Source: Emydura subglobosa (Eukaryota; Chordata; Testudines; Chelidae). Taken from it: a DNA stretch of 64,000 nucleotides. The position numbers and the translations under genes were made by a program. The stretch spans positions 60,288,862-60,352,861 of the forward strand of contig ML679958.1 of assembly GCA_007922225.1 (NCBI GenBank). The letters are read 5' to 3'. The notes under the pieces were generated by a model. It had not been told where the DNA came from, did no database searches, and worked only from the letters and a program-made list of their open reading frames with translations. Below are positions 11,773 through 23,420 of the stretch, one piece after another. Numbering within the stretch: the first letter of the stretch is position 1; every line of letters begins with the position of its first letter.

Positions 11773-12803
11773 TCATAGAATCATAGAATATTAGAGTTGG
11801 AAGGGACCTCAGGAGGTCATCTTGTCCAACCCCCTGCTCAAAGCAGGACTAACCTCAGCTATGTCATCCCAGCTAGGGCTTTGTCAAGCCGCAGCTTAAA
11901 AACCTCTAAAGATGGAGATTCCACCATCTCCCTAGGTAACCCATTCCAGTGCTTCACCACCCTCCTAGTGAAAAACTTTTTCCTAATGTCCAACCTAGAC
12001 CTCCCCAACTGCAATTTGAGACCGTTGCTCCTTGTTCTGTCATCTGCCACCACCAAGAACAGCCTAGCCCCATCCTTCCTGGAACCCCCTTTCAGGTAGT
12101 TAAAGGCTGCTATCAAATCCCCCCCCTCATTCTTCTCTTCTGCAGACTAAACAAGCCCAGTTTCCTTAGCCTCTCCTCATAAGTCCTGTGCTCCAGCCCC
12201 CTAATCATTTCTGTTGCCCTCCGCTGTACTCTCTCCAACTTGTCTACATCCTTTTTGTAGTGGGGCGCCCAAAACTGGACACAATACTCTAAATGCGGCC
12301 TCACCAATGCTGAATAGAGGGGAATAATCACTTCCCGCGTCCTGCTGGCTATGCCCCTCCTAATGCAGCCCAATATGCTATTAGCCTTCTTGACAACCAG
12401 GGCACACTGCTGACTCATATCCAGCTTTTTATCCATGGTTATCCCCAGGTCCTTTTCTGCAGAACTGCTGCCTAGCTCGTCGGTCCCTAGTCTATAGCTG
12501 TGCATGGGATTCTTCCTTCCTAAGTGGAGGACTCTGCACTTTTCTTTGTTGAACCTCATTAGATTTCTTTTGGCCCAATCCTTCAGTTTTTTTAGGTCCT
12601 TCTGTATCCTATCCCTACCTTCCAGGGTATCTACCACTCCCCCCAGCTTAGTGTCATCCTCAAACTTGCTGAGGGTGCAATCTACCCCATCCTCCAGATC
12701 ATTAATGAAGATGTTGAACAAAACCGGCCCCAGGACTGACTCCTGGGGCACTCCACTTGTGACCGGTTGCTAGCTAGACATGGAGCCATTGATCACTACT
12801 CGT
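11773..12803 (-). mobile_element. CR1 LINE inserted in Harbinger B
   Basis: This is a 5'-truncated CR1 retrotransposon on the minus strand. Its 3' end is at 11773, with the CR1 tail TTCATAGAATCATAGAATA seen on the plus strand. The frame 12113..12751 starts inside the reverse transcriptase with [20 protein letters not shown], then FEDDTKLGG (the catalytic F-x-DD box, normally FADD), [18 protein letters not shown] and [16 protein letters not shown]. The remaining C-terminal part continues in another frame at 11859..12116 (TRRVVKHWNGLPREMVESPS), so one frameshift lies near 12115. It separates the partner gene and the transposase of Harbinger B and is therefore younger than that element. No target duplication was identified. 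Confidence 0.92.
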
Positions 12804-13039
12804 ATTGCATCACTTCTTGTTTTTTGCACATTTTTCTGCACTGTTTTTGCCACTCAAATTTCTATTTATGGAGAATAAAATTATGTTTAGTAATTCACAA
12901 CACATTTGAGAAGGTATAGTAGTACTCAAAATATGCAGTGCTTGTAAATGTACAGCAAGTTCTAGATAATTCATATGGTCAAGAAAACAGTCATATTTAT
13001 AAATGTACAACCAGCACTACACAATTTCTTGCAGCATTC

Positions 13040-14480
13040 AAAGCTCCAGACCCAAAGAACAGTCCAGCATACCATTAAAGTGCTTTCTCAATGCCTCCCT
13101 CAACTGTACAGCTCTACATTGAGCTCTTGTGTCTGGTTGTGGAAAATCAGCAGACAGCCACCCTTCCCTGTGGCCACAGTTTTTCACCCTTTGCCTCACA
13201 GATGTTATGGACTCCATAACATAACTGATGGAGGACTCATCAGGCAGCTATAACCATTGAGATATTTTTCTCACTGAGAGCCAATCTAGTGTGTAAACAG
13301 TGCCAGCATTCCTTCAGTCTACTAAAAGCACATTCAACAGACATTCTGCACCTGCTGAGCCAGTAGTTGAATTTTTCCTTGGTGCTGTCAAACTGGCCAG
13401 TTTATGGCTTCATAAGCCAGGGGAGCAAGGGCTAGGTGGGGTCCCAAAATCATTTAACATTTCTAAGTCACAGGTGGTAATCTTTCAGTCAGGAAAGATG
13501 GTCCCTGTTTGCAGCTTTCTGAACAATCCTGTGTTCTTAAAGATATAAGCATCATGCACCTTCTCTGACTAACCTACACTGATATCAGAGAAGCATCCAG
13601 TGTTTGTATAACCATCAAACTTCTCCTGATGTACTCTGTGAGAAGGTGGGCTGGTGCCAAAATAGTTACGTGCATGCTGTCTATTGCCCCACTGCTGCAA
13701 ATTCATCCACTATGTCATGCACGTTGCCAAGAGTCACAAGCCTAGGTAGCAAGAGAGGCTTAATGGCCCTATACACTTGCATGACAGTGGCTCCTACTGT
13801 GGATTTTCCAGATCCAAATTATTTTCCATTGACCAGTAGTAATCCAGCATTGCAAACTTCTAGAGTGTGATCACCTTTCACTTCATTCTCACAGCAGCTT
13901 TCATTCTGGTGTCTGTATGCTGGAGAGCTGGGATGAGCTTGGCACAAAGATCCAAGAATGTGGCCTTTCACCTCCAAAAGTCATGCAGCCACTGCTCATC
14001 TTTCTAAGCCTGCATTATGATGCATTCCCTCCAATCATTGCTCATTTATTGGGCCCAGAAGTGGTGCTCTACCATCAACAGCTACTCTATGAACACCACC
14101 ACCAACTTAGAATTGTTTGCTGTGTCTCTTAGCAAACTGTCCTCAAAGAAATTGTCATGTATCCTGTTGTTGTAGTACTTCCTGCAGGTCTGCAAATTCA
14201 GAAAAATTGTACATTCTCTATTTGCAATGTTCATAAGAATAGTGCAGAGCTCTGCAGGCTCCATGTTCTGTCAAAGATGGTGGACACCAAAAAGTGTCAC
14301 ATAGGATTTTTTTAAAAAAAGGGTGAAAATTATGGGATATGGATGGCATTATGGGATGGAGAAAGTTGTATGATGGGAACTTGACCCCTAGCTCCCAGAG
14401 ATCCCTGGGTGAGTTGTTTCTATCCCACAGCATATTGCAAGTATTTCCCAAAAGACATAGTGCCAGACAGTAGCCAGTGG
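13040..14480 (-). pseudogene. Harbinger B transposase, decayed
   Basis: This is a degenerate PIF/Harbinger (HARBI1-like) DDE transposase on the minus strand. Recognisable pieces in order are KSTVGATVMQVYRAIKPLL with LGNVHDIVDEFAAVG near 13800..13690, IDSMHVTILAPAH near 13680 (first catalytic Asp region), KVHDAYIFKNTGLFRKLQ near 13560, PPSPLLPWLMKP near 13430, SRCRMSVECAFSRLKE near 13330 (catalytic Glu region), and a C-terminal HNICEAKGEKLWPQ near 13210. Each piece has a counterpart in Harbinger A. The LGDPAY box is changed to FGTPPS, so the second catalytic Asp seems lost. Several stops and frame changes separate the pieces. It cannot make an active enzyme. Confidence 0.82.
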
Positions 14481-14672
14481 CACACTGAGATACCTACCCA
14501 TGGTGCACTGAACTTTGCATCAACACAGGCACTCCTGGTGAATATGAGCAATACTGATGCAAGCAGCCAAGTATTCACCTGCACAACAGATATACAAACT
14601 TTGGCAGCTATATGCCAAAGGAACCTCTGTCAACCAAAGTTTGTGTCAACCAAAGTCATGTAGACATGACCA

Positions 14673-15845
14673 CGAAAGCAAAGCAAAAGAACCCACTATA
14701 TTTTAAAAATCTCATTACTTTTAAGCCAGTCTTCTGACTGTTTGAAGCCTGACTCATGATTTTAGAACATTTGGGATTGGCAATATTGAGAATGTGATGT
14801 AAAACTACAGATACTGTCAGAGAGGGTAGATGCAGCTCTTGGAATTACTTTAATCTTAATGATTTTAAAATTTGACTAGCTTTCAAGCTGATGGTGAAAA
14901 CATCAGAATCTGACAACTAAGAGGAAATGGATATACAGATATGGACTACATCATGCAAGTTGATGCATGTAGGTGAACCCTTATACCTGGGCAAAACCCT
15001 ACTGAAATCAATGGGGCTTGACACAAATGCAGAGGTGTGACCATGCAGATCAGATTGCAGGGTAATTAGTTGATGCAGATCATGGTTCTGATTCTGCGGA
15101 CAATCAAACCCTATTTTGATATCTTTAAATTTATTAAATTATAGTATATGATCTCAGTGCTTCAAATGGCTCCATGCAGACAGATCACCTGTGTCAGTGG
15201 GATTCCTATACACCTAGAACATTCATGCAGGCAGAGCTGGAGGCAGAAGCCACTGGGTGGGTTTGAAGTAGAGGGAGACAGAAAGATGCCAGGGCAGAAG
15301 GGTCTATGGCTACTAGAACATTCTTCTCTACAGTTCATGGAATTAAACCCAGGAATCCTCAGTCTCTACATTCCTCTGTTGTCAGCAAATAGCTATGAAA
15401 CCCACTAGCAAAGTGTGTATCTCATCCCCTCTCTTGTGACTAGTCCACATAGCAAATATACTAAACCATAAACCTGTTGCTGCTACTATTTACTTTGCTA
15501 GTTCAAGTGATAGAGGTTTTTGCTCTGGATCTAAAGGTCCCAATTCTGCTGATACTGGGGATCAATATGATAGAATTTCTGTTTTCCAGGGGTTTTAAAA
15601 AACAATTAGGGAATTTCATTTTTTTAAAAAGCTACATTAAAAGAACATTATTAAGGTTGCAATTAAGTTTCCTGTGCATCCTTAATTAGTTCCTCTTATG
15701 CTTTTGCATTATGAAACAATCTGATTACATGACCATGGACTATTTTTTCCACAGGACTCCTGCTTCTTTCAATGCAAAAGATGCACCATGCTCTGGGAAT
15801 GAATCAGAATTGTGGCATGAAGGAGACTGTTGTCAGTAAGAACCC
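14673..15845. other. intergenic, no gene seen
   Basis: No coding exon was recognised. A copy of the palindromic repeat family lies at about 14980..15065, with CTACTGAAATCAATGGGGCT followed by GATCAGATTGCAGG. A short stretch near 15340 (ATTAAACCCAGGAATCCTC) resembles the end of a MIR-type SINE in reverse but is too worn to claim. Confidence 0.5.
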
Positions 15846-16988
15846 ATGACACACTGCATCCCCATGTATACCCTTATAGTGTAATTGTGTATCATTGCTG
15901 TTCACCCTTATAGCATAATTGTGTATTGTTTAATGCAAAGTATGTCATGTAAGATGATTCTGGAAAGCTCATGATATACTGACCATTATTGTTATAGCAA
16001 TATGTTTGTTGAAATGTCATGTGTATGCTTATGAGGCTTTGTATGTAATATTCCCAAATATGTGCCTCGTGGCTTGAGACAGATCTAGGCAAAACTCTAC
16101 AAAGCTAAGGAGCAATTCACACCTCACTAAGGTATGCATAAAACAAACCCAGTTTTTCCAGGAACAAAGGACTAGCCTGAGCATCAACAAAGGAACCACA
16201 ATAAGGGGATGCTCATTGACTCAGGACATGGCTGAAGTCATGCAAGGACATTGGTTGTCACCTGACCCTGAAGGGGGGTCAAAGCCCCAGAAGGGAGAAA
16301 GAACATTTGAAAAAGACAAGACATTTTGCTGTTCTCCCTCTCCTCCACCTCCATCTACAAACACCACCAAGCAACTGAAGTGCTGATTATAGGAGGAGGG
16401 CCTGGCTGGAGGCAGACTAGGCAGCCTGTGGTGAGAATCATCTGAGTTTGTAAGATTGCTGAAAGTGTTACACTTAGTTTAGAATGTGATTTGTCTTTTC
16501 TTTGCTCTTGATCAAATCTGACTCGTTTTCCTCTGACTTATAATCACTTAAAATCCTTCTGTAGTTTAATAAACGTGTTTGTTTGTTTTATCTAAAGAAG
16601 TGCATTTGGTTTGAGGTGTGTTAAAGAATCCATCTGAAGTGACAAGGCTGGTGCATATTCTTTGCATAGGCTGGTGCATATTCAATTTATTTGATAAACA
16701 TATAAGTTTGCAGTGTTCAGTGAGCAGCACTGAACATTGTAAGATGGTAGTTCCTAGAGTTGCATCTGGAACTAGGGATATTGGCTGGGGTCATACTATT
16801 TCATAATCCCATGAGGGGCTGGCTAGAGGCACTCACTGGGTTGGGAGCAACTTGCTTGCTGGAGGCTGTACATGATCTGACAAGGGGTGGGAGTTCACAC
16901 AGCAAAGCAGAGTAAAACAGGCTCCAGGAATGGGAAATTGGGGTGACACAGCGATTTACCTGTCCAGTTTGCCGAGGGGAACATCACA
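15846..16988 (+). mobile_element. solo LTR of a retroelement
   Basis: This is an LTR-like unit of about 1.14 kb, starting (A)TGACAC and ending CATCACA. It is flanked on both sides by GAACCC (15840..15845 and 16989..16994), which fits a target duplication. A polyadenylation signal lies in TTTAATAAACGTG near 16566, followed by a G/T-rich stretch, as expected for the R/U5 part. The layout, with an early promoter-like region, AATAAA at about 63 per cent of the length and a TGGTTTGAGGTGTG segment after it, resembles long gypsy-like LTRs that I associate with turtle genomes. No internal gag/pol sequence adjoins it, so it is most likely a solo LTR. The family is inferred, not searched. Confidence 0.6.
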
Positions 16989-16994
16989 GAACCC

Positions 16995-17369
16995 TACTTC
17001 ATTTGTTGCAGAAGGTGGAAGATGTGTGGTGAATGAGACAGAGACTGTAGAAAGAAAAAGGATGGTCTCACGAGTTAGGTAGTTGAATGCTGTCCTGGAG
17101 AATTGAATTATATCCCAGCTTCTGCCACAGTGTTCCTTTGTGATATCCAGGTGCTTAAACCACACTTTCCACAGTTGACCACTACCTGTGTGTTCTTCAT
17201 TTTTTGGCACCTGACTTAAGATGCCTGGGCTCTGATTTTCAGAAGCTGTGAGCATTCATAGCTGCAAATGAAGTCAATGGGAGCTGTGCTTTAAATATAC
17301 CAAGTGCTATAAAAATGCTAAGTATGCTGAAAAATTGGGCCTCAGATTGGGCATCCTAAATTAGTGGAA
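16995..17369. other. intergenic with a palindromic-repeat remnant
   Basis: No gene was seen. At about 17225..17300 there is CCTGGGCTCTGATTTTCAG and then ATGAAGTCAATGGGAGCTG, which matches the palindromic repeat family found elsewhere in the window. The rest is unremarkable. Confidence 0.45.
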
Positions 17370-17515
17370 ATTTTTTACCATAATCTCTCTGTGCCTCACC
17401 TCACCACATGTAAAATGGGGATAATAATAACACTCCACCTCACATGAGTGTTATGAAAATAAATAAATTAATGTTTATGAAGTTCTTAGTACTATGGATG
17501 AGAGCACTGTAGAAA
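17370..17515 (+). repeat. MIR-like SINE, 3' part
   Basis: The stretch contains CTCTGTGCCTCACC, then TGTAAAATGGGGATAATAA and a tail with AGTGTTATGAAAATAAAT. These match the core and 3' region of MIR/L2-type ancient SINEs (CTCTGTGCCTCAGTTTCC, TGTAAAATGGGGATAAT). It is diverged and lacks a clear tRNA-like 5' end, so only the 3' part is present. Confidence 0.7.
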
Positions 17516-17779
17516 CACCTATGAAGAAATTAATAATTCTGTCTTCAGAGCAGAGTTGGAATAGTGTGCATTGAATAAGGCCTGGTACCACACACTGAGT
17601 GTGAAGGATAAAAAGAATTATTGAATAATACCCATACACTGAATGAGGCTGGAATCCTGTAGAAAAAATAGTGTGTAATCATGTAATGAAAGACTGTATC
17701 ATAATGCATACGCACAAGAGAGCTGAATTAAGGTTGCATAAAATTTGGCATAAGCAACCTTAATTCTGACACTTTTTAA

Positions 17780-18050
17780 GGCCTGATCACACTTAAACGT
17801 TTTGCTGCCATAGTTATTTCAATTAGGAGTGTGAAAAAAAAAACCCGATAAAGCTATACCAGCAAAAACCTAGTGTGGACACAGTTATACCAGCAAAAAA
17901 GTGCTTTTTCAGGTATAGTTTATTTAGTTTGGGGAACTGGTATAAACTAAGTCCACAAAAGAGTTCTTTTGCTAATATAAGCTGTGTCTCCTATAGGAGA
18001 ATTGGCTGATATAGCTATACCAGCAAACCCTTTCTAGTATAGATAATGCC
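17780..18050. mobile_element. Harbinger-type MITE (TAA duplication)
   Basis: This is a 271-bp non-autonomous element flanked by TAA on both sides (17777..17779 and 18051..18053). Its ends are GGCCTGATCACACTTAAAC and, reversed, GGCATTATCTATACTAG. Inside, ATACCAGCAAAAA recurs three times with GCTATACCAGCAAA near the right end, a pattern I associate with Harbinger MITEs of turtles and crocodilians. A TAA/TTA target is the usual one for PIF/Harbinger. It has no coding capacity. Confidence 0.7.
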
Positions 18051-18053
18051 TAA

Positions 18054-19374
18054 TTTTTTAATACTCAATTTTGCAACCTTAACATATTTTTATTTTATTG
18101 CCATGTTTTCCTAATGTACACAGTATTGCCCACCCTAGGAATTCAAAAGTCATGAATTCATCTCTTGCATCCCCCCAAATCAGAGGATTGTCTTAAAAAT
18201 AATGATATTTTAAAAAATAATATATTTGGGGTTCTTTTAGTTTGTCTTAGGATTTTGAACCTTCAGGGTTCATGTTTTCAAACTTTTCTCTACAACCATG
18301 AGGGGTGAAAACTTCTTGTTTATAAGAAAAATGAAAGCTGAGGGTCTCACATAATCAAATGACTCCATTAGCTGGGGCTTTAAGAAAAACCCCAGATATT
18401 GTAACACATGATAAAATTGTGAGAATTGTCAATAATGAGTTCAAGATAACTCTGTCAATGGTAGAAATTACAATGCATTTAGAATATACTGCACCATTAA
18501 ATTTTCAGGCTCTCTGTATAGTTTGGAAAGTGTGTATATTATACACACACACACACATATTATGTAATAGATAAAATCCCTTGAGTTGTAGTTAAAGTTC
18601 TATTCTTAAACATGTTATGCTGTATTTTTAAGGATTAGTTAGTATACCACAAATTTAATCCAAGGAAAGATGCAGATTCAGCAAGTCCTCTGATTGCATG
18701 TGCAAATCATTAACTTGTTACTTTGTCCCTCTACATGTGCAAACAGAGAGGAACAGCAACACCAGAAAATAGCCCACTCTTGCATTTTTAAACCATCTGC
18801 TTCTAACCCCACCACATCCATTTTTTGACACTTGTTGTTAGTAGTTAGACTTAAAATGCTAAGTGAACCCAAACTCAAATAGGGTCATATTGTTACTTTC
18901 ATTAGAACTAAGGTTTATTGTTTAAGACATGATAGATGAGTCTGGGCAATAGAGCTATAAAAAAGTTTTTATTGGCACTTGTCAATACAAAATAAAGGAG
19001 CCTCTGTTTTCTCAGCCTCAGTTACCAGTAATGACATCTGTTTGTTCCCCCCACCCCTCTTGACTGCACAGCCAAGGCTTCCTCAGCCACGGAACTTGGG
19101 TGGAAGGCAGAATCGGGGATGGGGAGGGAGAGGTGCTGAAGGTGGAGCTGGTCTGGGGGTGGAGTGGAGCTGCAGCTGGGAGCTTGTCTGGGGGCAGAGA
19201 GGGAATGATGGCAGAGTTGGACCTGGAGGTGGAATAGGGTTGGGGACGGAGCTGGTCTGGGGGCAGGACTGGAAGCATGGCACTCCCTCCCCAGCCCTTG
19301 GAGAGGTTGGCCCTGGCCCCGCCATGCACCCCCCAAACATTAGGGGCACGGCCCTCTAATGGGGAACCCTTCTT
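18054..19374. other. intergenic, with a GC-rich imperfect repeat
   Basis: No gene was recognised. A (CA)n tract lies at about 18542..18557. From about 19105 to 19290 a G-rich stretch repeats phrases such as GGAGCTGGTCTGGGGG (three to four times, 40 to 60 bp apart) and accounts for several long but meaningless open frames on both strands. Confidence 0.55.
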
Positions 19375-19601
19375 GTGGGGTAGACACAGACTGCAACAAT
19401 GGAAGAGTGATTTCCGTTACTATGGGAACTCCACCTTTCCAAGTGATGGTATCTAGGTCAATGGAAGCATTCGTCCACCAACTTAGCTGCATCTATGTCA
19501 GTGGTTACATGAGAAAAAGCTACAGCACTCAGGAGTGTGAATTTTTCATATCCCTGAGTACCATAGCTATGGCAACCTGTGTTTTTAATGTAGACCAGGC
19601 C
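19375..19601. mobile_element. Harbinger-type MITE, left end unclear
   Basis: The right end ATGTAGACCAGGCC followed by TAA is the same terminal repeat as the right end of Harbinger A (GTGTAGACCAGGCC). The left end is worn; GGGGTAGACACAGACTGCAA near 19378 is the best candidate. The interior, with CATAGCTATGGCAACC, is non-coding. It is probably a deletion derivative mobilised by a Harbinger transposase. Confidence 0.55.
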
Positions 19602-19604
19602 TAA

Positions 19605-21203
19605 GACATAGTTTTGTAAAACTATCCCATCACAAAGTACATGTAACTCTTATGATGGATCCTCTGCTAAACAGTGATTACTGCACCAGCAGATTATGGG
19701 CCAAATTAATTCCTAACTCCATTAACCCATCTTCCCACACAAAGCAATAAGGACTACAACATACTGCAATATTAATATCCGAGAGATGAAAGGAATGTTA
19801 CATAGTTGCTTTTAGCTCAGACATTTCTGAAAATATTTAAACCAGGGGACTACTAAAGTAAGTGCCTCCACATATCTCAAATGCTGTGGTATATTATGGG
19901 GCAGATAGATCTCTCAAGTAGCCAGGACTCAAATCAAAGCTTTATATGTCAAAAATAACTTAAAATTTCTCTCTGACATCCACTAGAAGTCTGTGCAGAT
20001 TGTGGAGCACAGATGCAATGTGTAACTCCTATGGGAAATACTACTTGATAAGTGGACATCCACGTTCTGTACTTGCTGCAGTTTCCAGATAGTCTTGATA
20101 TGTGGTCCCATGTAGAACACATTGCAGTAATCCAAACACTAGATGACAAAAGCAAGAAGTGCTGTGGTGAAGTTAGCATCCAAGAGAAAAAAACAGAGCC
20201 CTTTCATCAAGTGGAAATAATTAAAAAACACACTGATTCCTGCTGCCTGCATATCTAGAAGCATCAAGATATCCAGCAAGTTTCCCAGGTGGTAAGCCTC
20301 CAACAAATGGAGGGCAAATTCTCTCAATTAGGAGAACCAATATAATCTCTGTCATTTCTTCTGTGAGTCTCTGCCAACTAGCTTTCATCCATGCATCAAT
20401 CTATGATATAACATGTACACTGGGTAAATTGTTCAACCACACCAGCCAGCGTGGAACAAATGGGAAAATAAAGCTGTGTATAGAAAGGATTTAAACGTGA
20501 TGTTAAACCAACTCTAAAAACATCTAGTTAGCTAACACCAAAGAGCATGCATTTCCCTTAAATCTACAGTGGGATTCTCCAGATTTGAGTAGCATTAAAG
20601 TGTGGTTAGCTTGTTTTTTAACCCAACTACACTTTTACATTTTGGGAGCCTCCTAGGCAGTAAAATAATAATTTGGGGTTGGTTTTTTTCTTTTGAGGAA
20701 TTTAAAAAAATACATATATTTTATCTCCCATTCTTGTCCCTACGTGGCTCTACTTCCTGGCTGAAGCTCCATGACATGGAAGCTGGATTATTTTGACCAT
20801 GAAGTGAAACTTGTTACTTGACAACTGTGAAGAGAATGATCAGTTTTAGAAAGTGCAGTTAGGAAGTAGAATCCACTTTGAATTCAAACAGCTAAATTTT
20901 GTCCTTCTGGAATTCTATACATCTCTCTGACTTAAACACATACTGCTTATTATAAATATAATCCAAACTTCAGTTGCTAAAATAAATTAACGAAGTATAT
21001 TTCATGCTGTACTACCCTATCCTCTCTGTTTTACGGTTTGTTCAGTAACTCAAATGAGGAGTCCCATTGCAGGATCAGGGCTTAAGTGGACAAATACATA
21101 AGCATATGTGTGATTTACTCATATGAGTCATCCCATTGCCTTCAGTACAATTACTTGTGTTATTAAAGTTCAGCAAATGGTTAAGCGTTTGCAGGATCCA
21201 GCC
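19605..21203. other. intergenic, old repeat debris
   Basis: No gene was recognised. The segment from about 19985 to 20170 (GTCTGTGCAGATTGTGGAGC, CATTGCAGTAATCCAAACAC, TAGATGACAAAAGCA) has the look of an ancient LINE-like interspersed repeat seen widely in amniotes, but I cannot name it with confidence. Palindromic-repeat pieces with TTGCAGGATCAGGGC (near 21069) and TTGCAGGATCCAGCC (near 21189) flank a short spacer. Confidence 0.45.
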
Positions 21204-21624
21204 TGTCACGGCCAGGATGTAGGCAGCCAGGTCCAGTTGTAGCAATTTGGTTCAGAGGATCATGTTCAGATTACCAGGAATCAGACAGGAGCCAGTCAGA
21301 CTAATCCAGACAGGGTCAGACACTGTTTAGATCACCAGGAGTCAGGCCAATGTCAAAGCTGACAGAACTGGGCAAAAGGTCAAAGCAGGAGTCACAGAGA
21401 GGCCAGTTGTACAAACAACCTCCTCTACAGCGCTTAGGGAGCTCTGACCAATCAGAGGTCCAGATTTTCCTCCAATCAGGGCCCAGGAAGGCCTCCCTGA
21501 TGTAGCTTCAGGTTTCATGGTCTCTCCACCCAATCAGCTGCTAGCAGGCTGCTGGCCCTGGGTAATAGTGATGCGCCAGCTGATTAGGAGCCCTGCAAAC
21601 CAGATTTGTCATGGGGTCATGACA
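21204..21624. mobile_element. possible solo LTR, 421 bp
   Basis: The unit starts TGTCACGGCC and ends GGGGTCATGACA, giving short inverted ends TGTCA/TGACA with TG...CA termini as in LTRs. The flanking five bases (CAGCC and TATCC) agree at only three positions, so the target duplication is weak. The interior repeats AGTCAGAC and CCAATCAG phrases, and three CCAATCA boxes (near 21449, 21474 and 21530) could be promoter CCAAT elements. No coding sequence adjoins it. The retroelement family is unknown. Confidence 0.45.
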
Positions 21625-22604
21625 TATCCTTTACTTGCTATCTGCAAAATTGAGTAATCCACAATCTTAGTCATTAACATGATTTGAGATAATGTGAATT
21701 GGCAAGGTTTTACTGTAAAACCAAAGTTGATTTAAGATCCAGGCACATTAAAAGAACAAATGTGTACATTTAAATGTTACAAATACAGATAATCTAATAC
21801 CAGTTTCTCCTTCACTTACCTGCTGACACTTGAGTTCAGGCCTTCAGAGTTTTACATGTCTACAGATGAAGATGCCAATTATATTTAAACCAGTGTAAGT
21901 AACTTCTTTGCACTCTTGTAGGTATCAGTGACATTGGCAACTATTGCAGAAGCAATGCAAAATTTTGAGACCCTGAACTCAACCGTGGCAAAGACTTTCA
22001 GTTCTCCATGTAAGATTTTCAGCTCTCCACAATCTAAGAGCGGATTAGCTCAGAGTGCATTTTACAGCAAAATTAAAATATTGCCATAAGAAAATACATT
22101 TAATAGTAAGAACATGTATTTATAGAGGTCAGCTATGTGCACAGCCAGATGGTTTTGAGTTGATTCATTTTTTTGCGGTAATAAATTGTAAGATATAACT
22201 GTCAGAAATCCCAGCTGACCATTTACCTACCAGTTTCCTATGGGCATTCAGGTCCCTTCATCATCTTAATCATATCTTCACTATTTAAAAAGTTAAGGGG
22301 ATAGAATGTTTATGATAATAACTCCTGCCTCCCCCTGTGCTTAGAGCCACTTCCATTCGAGAATCAAAGAGCTTTATAAATGCTCCCACTTCCACCCTGG
22401 TGGGGCAATGTTCTTTATCCTTACAGTGTTCTGGGCCTGATCCTGAAAAGAACAAGCACTGACAGATTTCAATACATCGTGAGGCAGCCAAGTATCAACC
22501 CTATTTTACACATGGGAGCAGTGAAGAACCTAGTGTTTATGGGCTACATCCTGAAAGGTATTGAACACCTAATGGGAAATTATTAGTGTTACCGCCCTGG
22601 CTGT

Positions 22605-22690
22605 GTCCCCACTAGCTCATAAATTTGTCTCTCTTACCAACAGAAGTTGGTCCAGTAAAATGGTATTCCCGCATCCACCTTGTCTCCCCT
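22605..22690 (+). repeat. interspersed repeat with AACAGAAGTTGGTCC core
   Basis: The segment CTCTTACCAACAGAAGTTGG followed by TCCAGTAAAATGGTATT and CCACCTTGTCTCCC matches a second copy at about 50320..50396 in the same orientation. The core contains the hairpin CCAAC-AGAA-GTTGG. This is a widespread interspersed element of reptile genomes, but I cannot give its class with certainty. Confidence 0.65.
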
Positions 22691-23194
22691 GCAGTCAGTC
22701 ATCAGCCTATTACAAACAGACTTCACCTTTGAATCTCACATGCTCTCAAGCCAATTGGGTCCAAGCAGCATACAGTCACTGTCTCTAGTCATGGCCTCTC
22801 TGGCACATTCCTGGGGGGGCATATGCCCTGTGGGCACCCACCCTTGAGCTGTGAGACCCTGCATTCCCACTGCCATTGGCCTGGAGATCAGTGCTGAACT
22901 GCCCAAGCCACCCCAGTAACTTATGGGCACTCCAGTGTATAGTTTAGCTCTTTGATGATCACCTGATAGTTAAAGTGAGGACCGACAGGCTGTGCAAAGG
23001 AACTTCTTAAATACACACACATTTTACTCTTGGTTAGCACAGAAGAGATGAAAAATGTAGGCAAAACAACAAAAACCTGAATGCAAGTCCCCTCTTAGAG
23101 TCCTCACCTCACTGCAGAGGTGTGCATAAGTGGGAGGCAAGCAGGGGCCCAGGCCCCTCCAACTGGTGAGGCACAGAATTCCTTCAGGGCCAGG

Positions 23195-23420
23195 ATGGGA
23201 AAAGCAAGCTCCTCCAGCCCCCAGGCCACAGGGGGAAAGCCAACTCCTCTGACTGCAGGGGGAAGGGCAAGCTCCTCTGGCTGTAGGGGGAAAGTCAGCT
23301 CCAGCAGCTGCAGAGCTGCGGGAGTAGGGGGGAGCTAGCTCCACCGCCTGTGGGAGGAGAGGGGGAGAGTGAGCTCCACCAGCCCCAGGGTTGCCACGGG
23401 GGAAGACAGCTCCTCTGGCT
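23195..23420. repeat. GC-rich imperfect tandem repeat
   Basis: Units of roughly 50 to 60 bp share phrases like GGGGGAAAGCCAACTCCTCT, GGGGGAAGGGCAAGCTCCTC and GGGGGAAAGTCAGCTCC. The repetition is imperfect. It produces open frames on both strands without any protein similarity that I recognise. Confidence 0.55.

Larger units (their letters stand above)
9640..14672 (-). mobile_element. Harbinger B: old PIF/Harbinger transposon split by a CR1
   Basis: This is a decayed autonomous-type PIF/Harbinger DNA transposon in reverse orientation to Harbinger A at 36165..40310. Left to right it holds remains of a Myb/SANT-like partner gene on the plus strand (about 10060..11660), an antisense frame in that gene's intron (10621..10930), and a DDE transposase on the minus strand (about 13040..14480). 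The two main genes converge, exactly as in copy A. A CR1 LINE (11773..12803) was later inserted between them. The right end is recognisable: TGTAGACATGACC gives a terminal repeat GGTCATGTCTACA. The left end is uncertain; CATGTGTCTATGCTC near 9645 is the best candidate. Every coding part has stops and frameshifts. It is clearly older than copy A. Confidence 0.75.
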
